Positions 25,776-34,020 of a stretch of 64,000 nt of DNA are shown here, piece after piece. The DNA is from Luteimonas wenzhouensis (GTDB lineage: Bacteria; Pseudomonadota; Gammaproteobacteria; Xanthomonadales; Xanthomonadaceae), in assembly GCF_007859305.1 (NCBI RefSeq), contig NZ_VOHE01000003.1:469733-533732 (forward strand). The letters run 5' to 3'. The notes under the pieces are model-generated. The model saw only the letters and a list, made by a program, of their open reading frames with translations, searched no databases and was not told the origin of the DNA. How positions within the stretch are numbered: position 1 is the stretch's first letter; every line of letters begins with the position of its first letter. A program made the position numbers and the translations under genes.

Positions 25776-28364
25776 CTAGAAGCTCAGCTGGATGCCGGTA
25801 CGCACCGACCAGCCGTAGCGCTCTTCTTCCGAGAGGTGGCTGCGACGGCCGTAGTACTGGCGGAAGGCGGCATCGTTGAGGTTGCTGCCTTCCAGGAACA
25901 CGGTGGCGAACTTGCCGATGGCGTAGCTCATGCGCGCATCCCACTGGCCGAAGCGATCGGTGTACAGGTCGCTGTCGGCGGAATCGCCGACCTCGGCCAG
26001 CGACGCGGACCGGTAGCTGTAGGCGACGCGGGCCGAGAAGCCGCCCTTCTCGTAGCTGAGGTTGGCCGAGGCGACGCGGTCGGACTGGGTGGCCAGCGGC
26101 ACGCCTTCCGGCCGCCCGGGCACGCCGTTGGCCTCGGAGTCGACGAAGGTCATGCTCGCGCCCGCGCTGAACCCGTCCCATGGCGCGGGCAGGAAGCTCA
26201 ACTCGAACTGCGCGTTGAACTCGATGCCCGAGACCGACGCGTCGACGGCGTTGGTCGGCGTGCTGACCACCGCTTCCGGCAGCACCCGTCCGGCGAACGT
26301 GCCGTCGATGACCGTTTCCCGCGTCCAGAAGATCGGGTTGCTGATCTTCTTGTAGAACGCGGCCGCCGACACGATGCCGCGGTTGCCGACGTAGTACTCG
26401 AGCGCCACGTCGAGGTTGGTCGAGCGCAGCGGATCGACGTCCGGGTTGCCCTTGGTGACCGCGTAGCGTCCGTTGCCGGCGTCCTCGATCATCACGTAGG
26501 GGGCGATGTCCTCGTAGTTCGGCCGGCCGATCGCGCGCGTGGCGGCGGCCCGGAGGCTGATGTTGTCGCCGATCTCGTAGCGGAAGTTCAGACCCGGGAA
26601 CAGGTCGGTGTAGCTCTGGCTGCCGAAGGAATCGAAGCCCTGGTCGAGGGTGGAATCCTCGGTCACGGACTTGGCGGCGTAGGTGCTGCTGGTGTGTTCG
26701 ATGCGCACGCCGGGAAGCACGGTCGCGTCGCCGAAACGCAGGCTGGCCATGGCGTAGGCCGCGGTGATGCGCTCGCTGATCCGGTAGTCCGAGGCGAGGC
26801 TGTCGGACAGCGTGGAATCGGCACGGTAGCTGAAGTGGCCGGGGTTGGCGTTGAAGTAGGCGTCGGCGAGCGCGTGGTCGGCGCCCGGGCCGAACACGTC
26901 GCCGGTGAAGACCGGCCCGTAGGAGCCCGCCAGGGCCTGGTCGAGCGTCAGGGTGCCGGAGCCGCTCTGGCGCCAGGTGGCGCGATCCTCGTCGTTGTCC
27001 TTGTCGCGGTCGATGATCTTGGCGCCGAGCTTGAACCAGGAACCGGAATCGCCGTCGATGGGGAACTGGTAGTCGGCGCGGGCCTGGAACAGGTCCTCGT
27101 TGGCGCGACGGCTGCCGTAGCGGACCTGGTAGCCGCGGAAGTTGGCCGCGTCGTAGGCGGCCGCGGCGGGCTCGACCCGGAACGGATCGCGTCCCAGGTC
27201 GTAGCTCCCGCCGATGTTCGACGATGTCCGGAACGTCCACTCGTCGCGGCGCGGATCGCGCTTGCGCGCCTTGGAGAACGTGGTCTCGACGTTGAGGATG
27301 CGGTCGTTGAACTCGCCGAACTTGAATTCGCCGCCGACCAAGGCCGACGAGGTGCTGGTGTCCTCGCGGCGCATGCGCACCCGGCGTTCGGCGCGTCCGC
27401 CGTCGGTGAAGCTGCCGGTCGACCCGGTCTGGCTCGCGTAGTCGTCCTCGTCGTCGGGCAGGGTGACCCCGAAGTGCTGCCGGGTCTCGTCGTCCTTGTA
27501 CACCGAGTGCATCAGGCGCAGGAACATCTTGCTGCGGTCGCTGGGCTTCCAGTCGAAGTTCGCGACCGCGCCCTGCCGCGTGCGATGCGGCTGGTAATGG
27601 CGGATGGCGAACTCCTCCGGCAGTTCCTGCCCGTTGATGTCCATCCAGTCCTCGGAGCCGGCGAACTGCTGCGAGCCGATCTTGCGGCTGGAATGGTTGA
27701 TCGCCAGCACCGCGCCGAACTGCTTGTCCGCGCCGAACAGGCCGCCGACCGTCGCGTCGAACTCGTAGGGGTTCTCGCCGTTCATGTCGTAGTAGCCGTA
27801 GGCCGCCCGCGCCGTGGCGAAGTTGCGGCCGCGGTCGAACGCGCTCAGCGTCTCGATGTTCACCTGTCCGGCGATCGCGTTGGCGTCCAGGTCGGGCGTC
27901 AGGGTCTTGACCAAGGTGACCGAGCCGATCAGCGCCGAGGGAATGTCGTCGAGCTTGACCTGCCGCCCGTCGGGTTCGGGGGCGGCGGCGGTCTGGCCGT
28001 TGAGGGTGACGTTGAGCAATTCCGGCGCGACGCCGCGCACCGTGAGGTAGCGGCCTTCGCCCTGGTCGTTGCTGACCGAAACGCCGGGCAGCCGGCGCAC
28101 GGCTTCGGCCACGTTCTGGTCGGGCAGCCGGCCGACGTCGTCGGCACGGATCGAATCGACCTGGTTGTCGGCCAACCGCTTGTCGTCGATCGCCAGGCGG
28201 TCCGCCGCGCGGCGGCCGGTGACCACGATGCCGTCGAGTTCGACGGGGCTGGATTGCGGGGAAGTGCCGCCGGTCGCGTCCTGCGCGAACGCGATGGTGG
28301 GCAGTACGGCGCACTGGCAGAGCACCAGTGCCTTGAAGAGTGCATTACGACGCAAGGTCCGCAT
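25776..28364 (-). CDS. TonB-dependent receptor, candidate phytate/inositol-phosphate receptor
   Basis: Outer-membrane receptor of 862 residues. It has a signal peptide (ALVLCQCAVLPTIAFAQ), TonB-box-like ELDGIVVTG at about 45, a plug (LPDQNVAEAVRRLPGVSV, VRGVAPELLNVTLNGQ) and a large barrel ending ...GIQLSF with the terminal Phe. The plug form (PDQNVAEA...NDQGEGRY) is nearly the same as in the receptor at 3-2501; both lie next to phosphatases of the phytate pathway. The ATG has GGGAGGG 8 nt upstream. The AT-rich operator-like motif at 28454-28471 lies 90 bp upstream, which suggests co-regulation with the inositol genes. Substrate assignment is inference. Confidence 0.92.
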   Translation of the reverse strand: MRTLRRNALFKALVLCQCAVLPTIAFAQDATGGTSPQSSPVELDGIVVTGRRAADRLAIDDKRLADNQVDSIRADDVGRLPDQNVAEAVRRLPGVSVSNDQGEGRYLTVRGVAPELLNVTLNGQTAAAPEPDGRQVKLDDIPSALIGSVTLVKTLTPDLDANAIAGQVNIETLSAFDRGRNFATARAAYGYYDMNGENPYEFDATVGGLFGADKQFGAVLAINHSSRKIGSQQFAGSEDWMDINGQELPEEFAIRHYQPHRTRQGAVANFDWKPSDRSKMFLRLMHSVYKDDETRQHFGVTLPDDEDDYASQTGSTGSFTDGGRAERRVRMRREDTSTSSALVGGEFKFGEFNDRILNVETTFSKARKRDPRRDEWTFRTSSNIGGSYDLGRDPFRVEPAAAAYDAANFRGYQVRYGSRRANEDLFQARADYQFPIDGDSGSWFKLGAKIIDRDKDNDEDRATWRQSGSGTLTLDQALAGSYGPVFTGDVFGPGADHALADAYFNANPGHFSYRADSTLSDSLASDYRISERITAAYAMASLRFGDATVLPGVRIEHTSSTYAAKSVTEDSTLDQGFDSFGSQSYTDLFPGLNFRYEIGDNISLRAAATRAIGRPNYEDIAPYVMIEDAGNGRYAVTKGNPDVDPLRSTNLDVALEYYVGNRGIVSAAAFYKKISNPIFWTRETVIDGTFAGRVLPEAVVSTPTNAVDASVSGIEFNAQFELSFLPAPWDGFSAGASMTFVDSEANGVPGRPEGVPLATQSDRVASANLSYEKGGFSARVAYSYRSASLAEVGDSADSDLYTDRFGQWDARMSYAIGKFATVFLEGSNLNDAAFRQYYGRRSHLSEEERYGWSVRTGIQLSF

Positions 28365-28453
28365 GTTCGAGTCCCTCCCGAGGACGATCCGCTGCTTGTC
28401 GCAGTCCGATCCGGCGGCAGCCGGCAGGAGGAGAGTACGAACAAAGATTCCAG

Positions 28454-28471
28454 TATTCAAGAAAAATAGAA
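28454..28471. promoter_or_regulatory. Candidate IolR operator between receptor and phytase genes
   Basis: Reading the minus strand, TTCTATTTTTCTTGAATA differs from the iolC site (21041-21058) at only 2 of 18 bases. It lies in the 204-bp divergent gap, 90 bp from the receptor start and 97 bp from the two-domain phytase start, and is the only AT-rich island there. This position is suited to control both genes. Confidence 0.6.
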
Positions 28472-28568
28472 TTTCTCTTGCAAATTGGTCCGGATCGACG
28501 GTAGTTTGGACCCGCAGAAGGGACTGGTCCGCACATCGTGGACGCGCCTGGAACAGACGGGAGAGATC

Positions 28569-30638
28569 ATGAAAAACCGCCTTTGCACTGGATATGCGCT
28601 GGCCCTGGCCGCCTGCTGGCTGGCGTCGCCTGCGGCGCATGCCGGGGATGCTGCGTCGCAACAGGCCGCGACCGTGAGTGCCGCGTCCTCGACCACCGCC
28701 CCCGCCTCGTCCAAGATCGGCGGCGCCGCGCTGATCCTCGCCGCGGACGGCAGGGGCCAGCCGCGCATCGTCGCCGCCACCGCGCTGGGCGGCCTGGAGC
28801 TGTACGCGCTGGACGGGAAGCGCCTGGGCGCGACGCCGGCGGGTGAGGCGGCGGCGGTCGACGTCGCCTACGGCGTGCCGCTGGGCAAGGGCACGGCCAC
28901 CGTGGTGGCCGCCCTCGACGGCAGCAGCCATAGCCTGCGCCTGTTCCGCTTCGCCGACGACCGGCTCGATGAAGTCGGCGCCCGCCCGATCGCGCTGGGC
29001 TTCGCGGCCGAGGGCCTGTGCCTGTACCGGCATCCGTTCGACGGCGCGCTGCACGTGTTCGTGGTCGGCGACGGCGGCGAGATCGACCAGCTGGCCGTCT
29101 ACGCGACCGCCGACGGCATGCTCGACGCGCGCCAGGTGCGTCGCATCGGCGTGCCCTCGCCGCTGGTGCAGTGCGCGGTCGACGCCGCCGCCGGGCACGT
29201 GTACGCCTCGGAGGAGGAAGTCGGCATCTGGCGCTTCAACGCCGACCCGGAGGCGGAGATCGCCGCGGTGCTGGTCGATTCGCCGCGCGGCGGGCACATC
29301 GATGAGGAGGTGGGCGGATTGGCGATCCACGACGGCGGCCCGGGAAGCCGCTGGCTGATCGCCTCGAACGCGTCCGCGGGCACGCTCAACGTCTACGACC
29401 TGGAGCGCGACGCGGCTTTCGTGGCCAGCGCGGCGGTCGCCGCCCGCGACGGCAGCAGGGTCGACGAACCCGGCCTCCTGCACGCCACCAGCGTGGCGGT
29501 CGGCCGCCGCTATCCGCACGGGGTGCTGCTGGTCGCCGACGAGGACGGCCCCGACGTGAAGTCGATCGCGATCGAGGCGCTGGCCGCGGCGATCGGCGCG
29601 TCCCCGGGCCGTGCGCCCGCCGCGCGGGCCGGCGCACCGGCGGTGCCCGCAGTGACGGCGCTGGCCGAAACCGCGCCGGTGGCGAGCTACGGCGACGCCG
29701 CCGACGACCCGGCGATCTGGGCGCATCCGACGCAGCCCGGGCGCAGTTTGATCGTCGCCACCGACAAGAAGGCGGGCCTCTACGTCTACGACATGCAGGG
29801 GCGGGTGAAGCAGTTCCTGCCCGACGGCAAGATGAACAACGTCGATCTGCGCGACGGCTTCCGCCTCGGCGGCGACACCGTCACCCTGGTGGCGGCCAGC
29901 AACCGCACCGACAAGACCATCGCCCTGTACCGACTCGACCCCGAGGCGGGGCTGGTGGAGGTGGCCGACGGGCCGCAGCCAACCGGGATGCTGGATCCCT
30001 ACGGGCTGTGCATGTACCGCAGCGCGCGCAGCGGCGAGACCTATGTGTTCGTCAACGGCGACGACACGGTCATGCGGCAGTGGCGGCTGGTGGACGCGGG
30101 CAACGGCCGCGTGCGCACGGAGCTGGTGCGCGAACTGGCGTTCGACTCGCAGACCGAGGGCTGCGTGGCCGACGACGAGACCGGCGTGCTGTACGTCGGC
30201 GAGGAAGACGTGGCGCTCTGGAAGCTGTCTGCCGAACCCAATGGCGGCGACGACAAGGTCGCGGTCGACCGCATCGAGGCCAACCCCGCGCTCAAGGACG
30301 ACATCGAAGGCATGGGCCTGTATGACCTCGGCGATGGCCGCGGTTACATCGTCGTGTCCAGCCAGGGCAACGACACCTACGCGGTCTACCGCCGCGAAGG
30401 CGCGCAGGAATACCTCGGTTCGTTCAGGGTCGTGGCCGATCCGGCACGCGGCATCGACGGCATCTCGGAAACCGACGGACTCGAGGTCAGCAGCCGCAAC
30501 CTCGGCCCCGGGCTCGAGCACGGCGCGATGGTCGCGCAGGACGGGCGCAACGTGATGCCTGTCGAGAACCAGAACTACAAGATCGTGTCGTGGAAGGCGA
30601 TCGCCGACGCGCTCGGCCTCGAGGTGCGGGACCCGTGA
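28569..30638 (+). CDS. Two-domain beta-propeller phytase
   Basis: Exported phytase of 689 residues with signal peptide (ALALAACWLASPAAHAG). The C-terminal domain (about 365-689) is a canonical beta-propeller phytase: DDPAIWAHP at 379, VATDKKAGLYVYD, then GKMNNVDLRDGF near 420, GMLDPYGLCMYR, EGCVADDE and DDIEGMGLYDLGDGRGYIVVSSQGNDTYAVY. The N-terminal domain (about 45-355) is a second, incomplete propeller that keeps the later blades (AEGLCLYRHPFDGALHVFVVGDGG, QCAVDAAAGHVYASEEE) but lacks a clear DDPAIW block. In known dual-domain phytases the partial domain helps binding or complete hydrolysis. GGGAGA supports the ATG. It is divergent from the receptor at 25776-28364. Confidence 0.93.
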   Translation: MKNRLCTGYALALAACWLASPAAHAGDAASQQAATVSAASSTTAPASSKIGGAALILAADGRGQPRIVAATALGGLELYALDGKRLGATPAGEAAAVDVAYGVPLGKGTATVVAALDGSSHSLRLFRFADDRLDEVGARPIALGFAAEGLCLYRHPFDGALHVFVVGDGGEIDQLAVYATADGMLDARQVRRIGVPSPLVQCAVDAAAGHVYASEEEVGIWRFNADPEAEIAAVLVDSPRGGHIDEEVGGLAIHDGGPGSRWLIASNASAGTLNVYDLERDAAFVASAAVAARDGSRVDEPGLLHATSVAVGRRYPHGVLLVADEDGPDVKSIAIEALAAAIGASPGRAPAARAGAPAVPAVTALAETAPVASYGDAADDPAIWAHPTQPGRSLIVATDKKAGLYVYDMQGRVKQFLPDGKMNNVDLRDGFRLGGDTVTLVAASNRTDKTIALYRLDPEAGLVEVADGPQPTGMLDPYGLCMYRSARSGETYVFVNGDDTVMRQWRLVDAGNGRVRTELVRELAFDSQTEGCVADDETGVLYVGEEDVALWKLSAEPNGGDDKVAVDRIEANPALKDDIEGMGLYDLGDGRGYIVVSSQGNDTYAVYRREGAQEYLGSFRVVADPARGIDGISETDGLEVSSRNLGPGLEHGAMVAQDGRNVMPVENQNYKIVSWKAIADALGLEVRDP

Positions 30639-30940
30639 TCCCGGAGCACGGGAGCCGGAGAATGCTGGCTCCGGCGCGCCGCTTGCACCGGGAAGCAGCC
30701 GGCCTCGCGTCGAGCCGGCCGAGGATCCGGCGGGATCGTCGGCCGCTCCGCTCCGGGAGATCGTTCGTGGAACAATCGTGTGACATGGCGGGCAGGCAAA
30801 GGGGCATCCCGATGAGGCGGTTGTTTGCATCGGCCGGCATCGGCAACGCGGGCACCGAGGGTGCGTCGTTCGACCTGGCGGGCAAGCCGGTCGGGGAATG
30901 CGGCGCGCCTGGCGCGCTGGCCCCGATGCGTGCGTCGACG
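30639..30940. other. Gap before the ABC transporter, no gene assigned
   Basis: A 302-bp stretch with GC-rich inverted repeats (for example GGAGCC at 30651 and GGCTCC at 30669) that may end the phytase transcript. In-frame ATGs at 30785 and 30812 (the latter with AAAGGGG upstream) could give the binding protein a longer N terminus, but this would place about 50 residues before its signal peptide. No operator-like motif of the kinds found elsewhere in the island was seen. Confidence 0.5.
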
Positions 30941-31909
30941 ATGGCCGGTCGCCGCACGACCGGTCGATCCGGCTTCGTCTTCGCTGCGGCGATGGGGCTC
31001 GCGCTGGCCGCGTGTTCCGAGGGGGGCGCGCCGCGAACCGAAGGCGGCAGCGCCAGCTACACCATCGCGATGGTCACCCACGAGACGCCCGGCGATGTGT
31101 TCTGGGACAAGATCAGGGCCGGCGCCGAACAGGCGGCCAAGGACACCGGCACGGTGCTCAGGTACGCCAGCGACCCCAATGCCGGGGAGCAGGCGAAGCT
31201 GATCCGCAACGCCATCGACTCCAGGGTGGACGGCATCGCGACGACGATGGCCACTCCGGACGCCCTGCGTGGCGTGATGCGCGACGCCGTCGGTGCGGGC
31301 ATTCCGCTGGTCGCCTTCAATGCCGGCATCGAACAGTACAGGGACGCGGGTGCCTTGATGTACTTCGGCTCGGACGAGACCCTGGCCGGGGTCGCCGCCG
31401 GCGAGCGGATCGCCGCCGACGGCGGCATCAATCCGCTTTGCGTGATCCAGCAGACCGGTTCGGTCGCGCTCGAGGCCCGCTGCGCAGGCGTGAAGTCGAA
31501 GGTGCCCGGCACGAGGAACATCCAGGTCAACGGCGCCAACAACGCCGAGGTGACCGCCACCCTGCAGGCGGCGCTGTCCACCGACCCCTCGATCGACTAC
31601 GTCGTCACCCTCGGTGCGCAGCAGGCGCATGCCGCGATGATGTCGAAGGAGTGGGCCGGCAGCGATGCCAGGGTGATCACCTTCGACCTCGATCCCGATG
31701 TCGCCGAGCTGATCAGGGACGGCCGGATCGAGTTCTCGATCGACCAGCAGCCCTATGTCCAGGGCTACATGGCGGTGACCGCGCTCTACCTGAACCTCAG
31801 GAACGGCAACGACATCGGTGGTGGCCAGGCCGTCCTGACCGGTCCGTCCTTCGTCGATCGGGAGAATATCGACCGGATTCTCCCGTTCGCGCGGAACAAC
31901 ACTCGCTGA
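30941..31909 (+). CDS. Sugar ABC transporter substrate-binding lipoprotein (CUT2 type)
   Basis: Periplasmic binding protein of the ribose/inositol type (PBP1 fold), about 322 residues. A lipoprotein signal (FVFAAAMGLALAAC) precedes YTIAMVTHETPGDVFWDKI, IRNAIDSRVDGIATTMATPDAL, GIPLVAFNAGIEQY, ALMYFGSDETLAG and DYVVTLGAQQAHAAM, the usual hinge and ligand-loop pattern of this family. Starts at 30926 or 30812 are possible; 30941 gives a normal signal-peptide length. Followed by permease and ATPase genes, it forms a complete importer (frcBCA-like order). With the inositol pathway nearby the substrate is probably myo-inositol (inference). This block uses AGG arginine codons much more often than its neighbours. 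Confidence 0.85.
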   Translation: MAGRRTTGRSGFVFAAAMGLALAACSEGGAPRTEGGSASYTIAMVTHETPGDVFWDKIRAGAEQAAKDTGTVLRYASDPNAGEQAKLIRNAIDSRVDGIATTMATPDALRGVMRDAVGAGIPLVAFNAGIEQYRDAGALMYFGSDETLAGVAAGERIAADGGINPLCVIQQTGSVALEARCAGVKSKVPGTRNIQVNGANNAEVTATLQAALSTDPSIDYVVTLGAQQAHAAMMSKEWAGSDARVITFDLDPDVAELIRDGRIEFSIDQQPYVQGYMAVTALYLNLRNGNDIGGGQAVLTGPSFVDRENIDRILPFARNNTR

Positions 31910-31960
31910 GTTCGCGGCGGGGCCGCCCTGGCGGCCTCTCTTGCTCATCCGGAGGAATCC

Positions 31961-33049
31961 ATGTTGGACGCGGAATCGCGGAGCGGCCTTTCCAGGGTTT
32001 CGGGCACCGTCGCCGGCGCGCACGCCGATGACGCCCACCGGGTGCGGCTCGGCTGGTCCCACCGGCTGCTCGCCCGTCCCGAGGTCGGCGCCATCGTGGC
32101 GGCCGTCGCCATCCTCGTCTTCTTCCTCATCGTGGCGCCGGCGTTCCGCTCCGGGGCCTCGTTCGCCACCGTCCTCTACGCAGCCTCGACGATCGGCATC
32201 GTCTCGGTCGGGGTGGGGATGCTGATGATCGGCGGAGAGTTTGACCTGTCGGCTGGCGTCATGGTCTTCGCGGCCGTGTTGTTCAACTCGATGTTCTGCT
32301 ACCAGCTCGGCATCAACCTCTGGGTCGGCGCAATACTGTCGCTGCTCTTCGCGCTGGCCATCGGGTTCCTGAACGGCTATCTGACGGTGCGGACCGGCAT
32401 CCCGAGTTTCCTGATCACCCTCGGCTCGTTCTTTGTCCTGCAGGGTGCGAACCTGGGCTTGACCAAGCTGATCACCGGTGCGGTGATCTCGCCCAACATC
32501 AACCGGATGGACGGCTACCAGTCGCTCAAGGCGGTCTTCGCCCACCAGTTCCACCTGGGCGGCATGACCATCAACATCACGGTGCTGTGGTGGATCTTCT
32601 TCGTCGCGCTGTCTTCGTGGATCCTGCTGCGGACGCGGATCGGCAACTGGATCTATGCCGTCGGCGGCAGCGTCGCCAGTGCCCGTGCCGCCGGCGTCCC
32701 GGTGCTGCGGGTGAAGATCGGACTGTTCATGGGGGTCGCGTTCCTGGCCTGGTTCACCGGCATGCACCAGCTCTACATGTACGACACCGTGCAGGCCAAC
32801 AACGGCGTCGGAGACGAATTCCTCTTCATCATCGCGGTGGTCGTGGGCGGAACGTTGATGACCGGCGGCTACGGCAACGCGGTCGGCGTGGCCATCGGCG
32901 CCTTCATCTTCGGGATGACCAGACAGTGCCTGGTCTACGCCGGTTGGGATCCGAACTGGTTCAAGGCCTTTCTCGGCGTCATGCTGCTGCTCGCCGTCAT
33001 CGTGAACCTGTACGTCAAGAAGCTCTCGACCGTGCGGAAGGCGGGTTGA
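31961..33049 (+). CDS. Sugar ABC transporter permease (RbsC/FrcC-like)
   Basis: Integral membrane permease of 362 residues with about 10 hydrophobic segments starting near residue 45 (EVGAIVAAVAILVFFLIV). Family landmarks are GIVSVGVGMLMIGGEFDLSAG, FLNGYLTVRTGIPSFLITLGS and the cytoplasmic coupling region GNWIYAVGGSVASARAAGVPVLRVK. The ATG follows a strong GGAGGA 5 nt upstream. It lies 51 bp after the binding protein gene and 4 bp before the ATPase gene. CUT2 permeases form homodimers in the inner membrane. Confidence 0.93.
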   Translation: MLDAESRSGLSRVSGTVAGAHADDAHRVRLGWSHRLLARPEVGAIVAAVAILVFFLIVAPAFRSGASFATVLYAASTIGIVSVGVGMLMIGGEFDLSAGVMVFAAVLFNSMFCYQLGINLWVGAILSLLFALAIGFLNGYLTVRTGIPSFLITLGSFFVLQGANLGLTKLITGAVISPNINRMDGYQSLKAVFAHQFHLGGMTINITVLWWIFFVALSSWILLRTRIGNWIYAVGGSVASARAAGVPVLRVKIGLFMGVAFLAWFTGMHQLYMYDTVQANNGVGDEFLFIIAVVVGGTLMTGGYGNAVGVAIGAFIFGMTRQCLVYAGWDPNWFKAFLGVMLLLAVIVNLYVKKLSTVRKAG

Positions 33050-33053
33050 CCCG

Positions 33054-33875
33054 ATGGCCGCCACCGTGCACGAACGCGTGACTTTTCCCTCCGCCCCGGG
33101 CGTTCCTCTGATCCAGATGATCGACGTCGGGAAGTGCTACGGCGCCGTTCGCGCGCTGCGCGGGATCGACATGACGGTCCGGGCCGGCGAGGTCACCGGA
33201 GTCCTCGGAGACAACGGTGCCGGCAAGTCCACGCTGATCAAGATCATCGCCGGGCTGCACCAGCACAGCGAAGGCGTCATGAGGGTGGACGGGAGGAGGG
33301 TGAGGTTCCGCTCTCCGCGCGAGGCGCTCAAGCACGGCATCGCCACCGTGCACCAGGACCTCGCGATGGTCGGCCTGATGGAAGTCTGGCGCAACTTCTT
33401 CCTGGGTTCGGAGCTGACCGCAGGCAGGTTCCCGCTTGCGCCGCTGAAGTCCAGGCGGATGCGCGAGATCGCCGACGGCGAACTGCGCAAGATGGGGGTC
33501 GTGGTCAAGGACATCGACCAGCCGATCGGCGAGCTGTCCGGCGGCCAGCGGCAGTGCGTCGCGATCGCCCGCGCCGTGTACTTCGGGGCGCGCGTGCTCA
33601 TCCTCGACGAACCGACCGCCGCGCTCGGCGTCAAGCAGTCGGGCGTGGTGCTGAAGTACATCGCCGCTGCCCGGAATGCAGGTCTCGGCGTCGTGTTCAT
33701 TACCCACAATCCCCACCACGCCTACATGGTGGCCGACCACTTCATCGTCCTGAAGCTCGGCCGTGCCGTGCTGGACAAGGCGCGGGAGGACGTTCCACTG
33801 GACGAGCTGACCCGGATGATGGCCGGTGGCGACGAGCTCGCCGAGCTGTCGCACGAGCTGCGGCCCGGTCCCTGA
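33054..33875 (+). CDS. Sugar ABC transporter ATPase, single-domain (FrcA-like)
   Basis: ATPase of 273 residues energising the importer. Walker A is GDNGAGKST (52-60), the Q-loop lies in ATVHQDLAMV, the signature is LSGGQRQ and Walker B is ARVLILDEPTAAL, with the switch His in FITHNPHHAYMV. Most CUT2 ATPases (RbsA, IatA) carry two ATPase halves of about 500 residues; this is the short form found in FrcA-type systems and would work as a homodimer. It is last in the three-gene operon. AGG arginine codons are again frequent. Confidence 0.93.
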   Translation: MAATVHERVTFPSAPGVPLIQMIDVGKCYGAVRALRGIDMTVRAGEVTGVLGDNGAGKSTLIKIIAGLHQHSEGVMRVDGRRVRFRSPREALKHGIATVHQDLAMVGLMEVWRNFFLGSELTAGRFPLAPLKSRRMREIADGELRKMGVVVKDIDQPIGELSGGQRQCVAIARAVYFGARVLILDEPTAALGVKQSGVVLKYIAAARNAGLGVVFITHNPHHAYMVADHFIVLKLGRAVLDKAREDVPLDELTRMMAGGDELAELSHELRPGP

Positions 33876-33912
33876 TCATGCTCGATCGGCAAGGGAACCG
33901 CATGACTTCAGC

Positions 33913-33950
33913 CTGACAACAATCTGACAGCCGTTGAAACGCGGCTGTCA
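33913..33950 (+). promoter_or_regulatory. Compound TGACA/TGTCA operator before the TRAP-like phosphatase
   Basis: CTGACAA (33913-33919), CAAT, then CTGACAG (33924-33930) give two half-sites at 11-bp spacing. The second half-site starts a perfect 10-bp palindrome CTGACAGCCG / CGGCTGTCAG (33924-33933 with 33941-33950). Spacing of all three elements is identical to 8174-8213. It lies 70 bp before the phosphatase start. Confidence 0.55.
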
Positions 33951-34020
33951 GCGTCCGTCCCGCATCCTTGCGGGACAGTCGTCCAACCACGTCCACAGCA
34001 CCGCATAGACTGGGTGAATC

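Noticed and set aside
25746..28469. A 907-codon open frame on the plus strand across the receptor gene
   Set aside because: It is antisense to a receptor with clear plug and barrel motifs. Its predicted protein is low-complexity Val/Ala/Gly/Arg, as expected for the opposite strand of GC-rich coding DNA.
30575..33064. An 829-codon open frame on the minus strand
   Set aside because: It is antisense to the ABC transporter operon and consists of His/Asp/Arg/Gln-rich low-complexity sequence.
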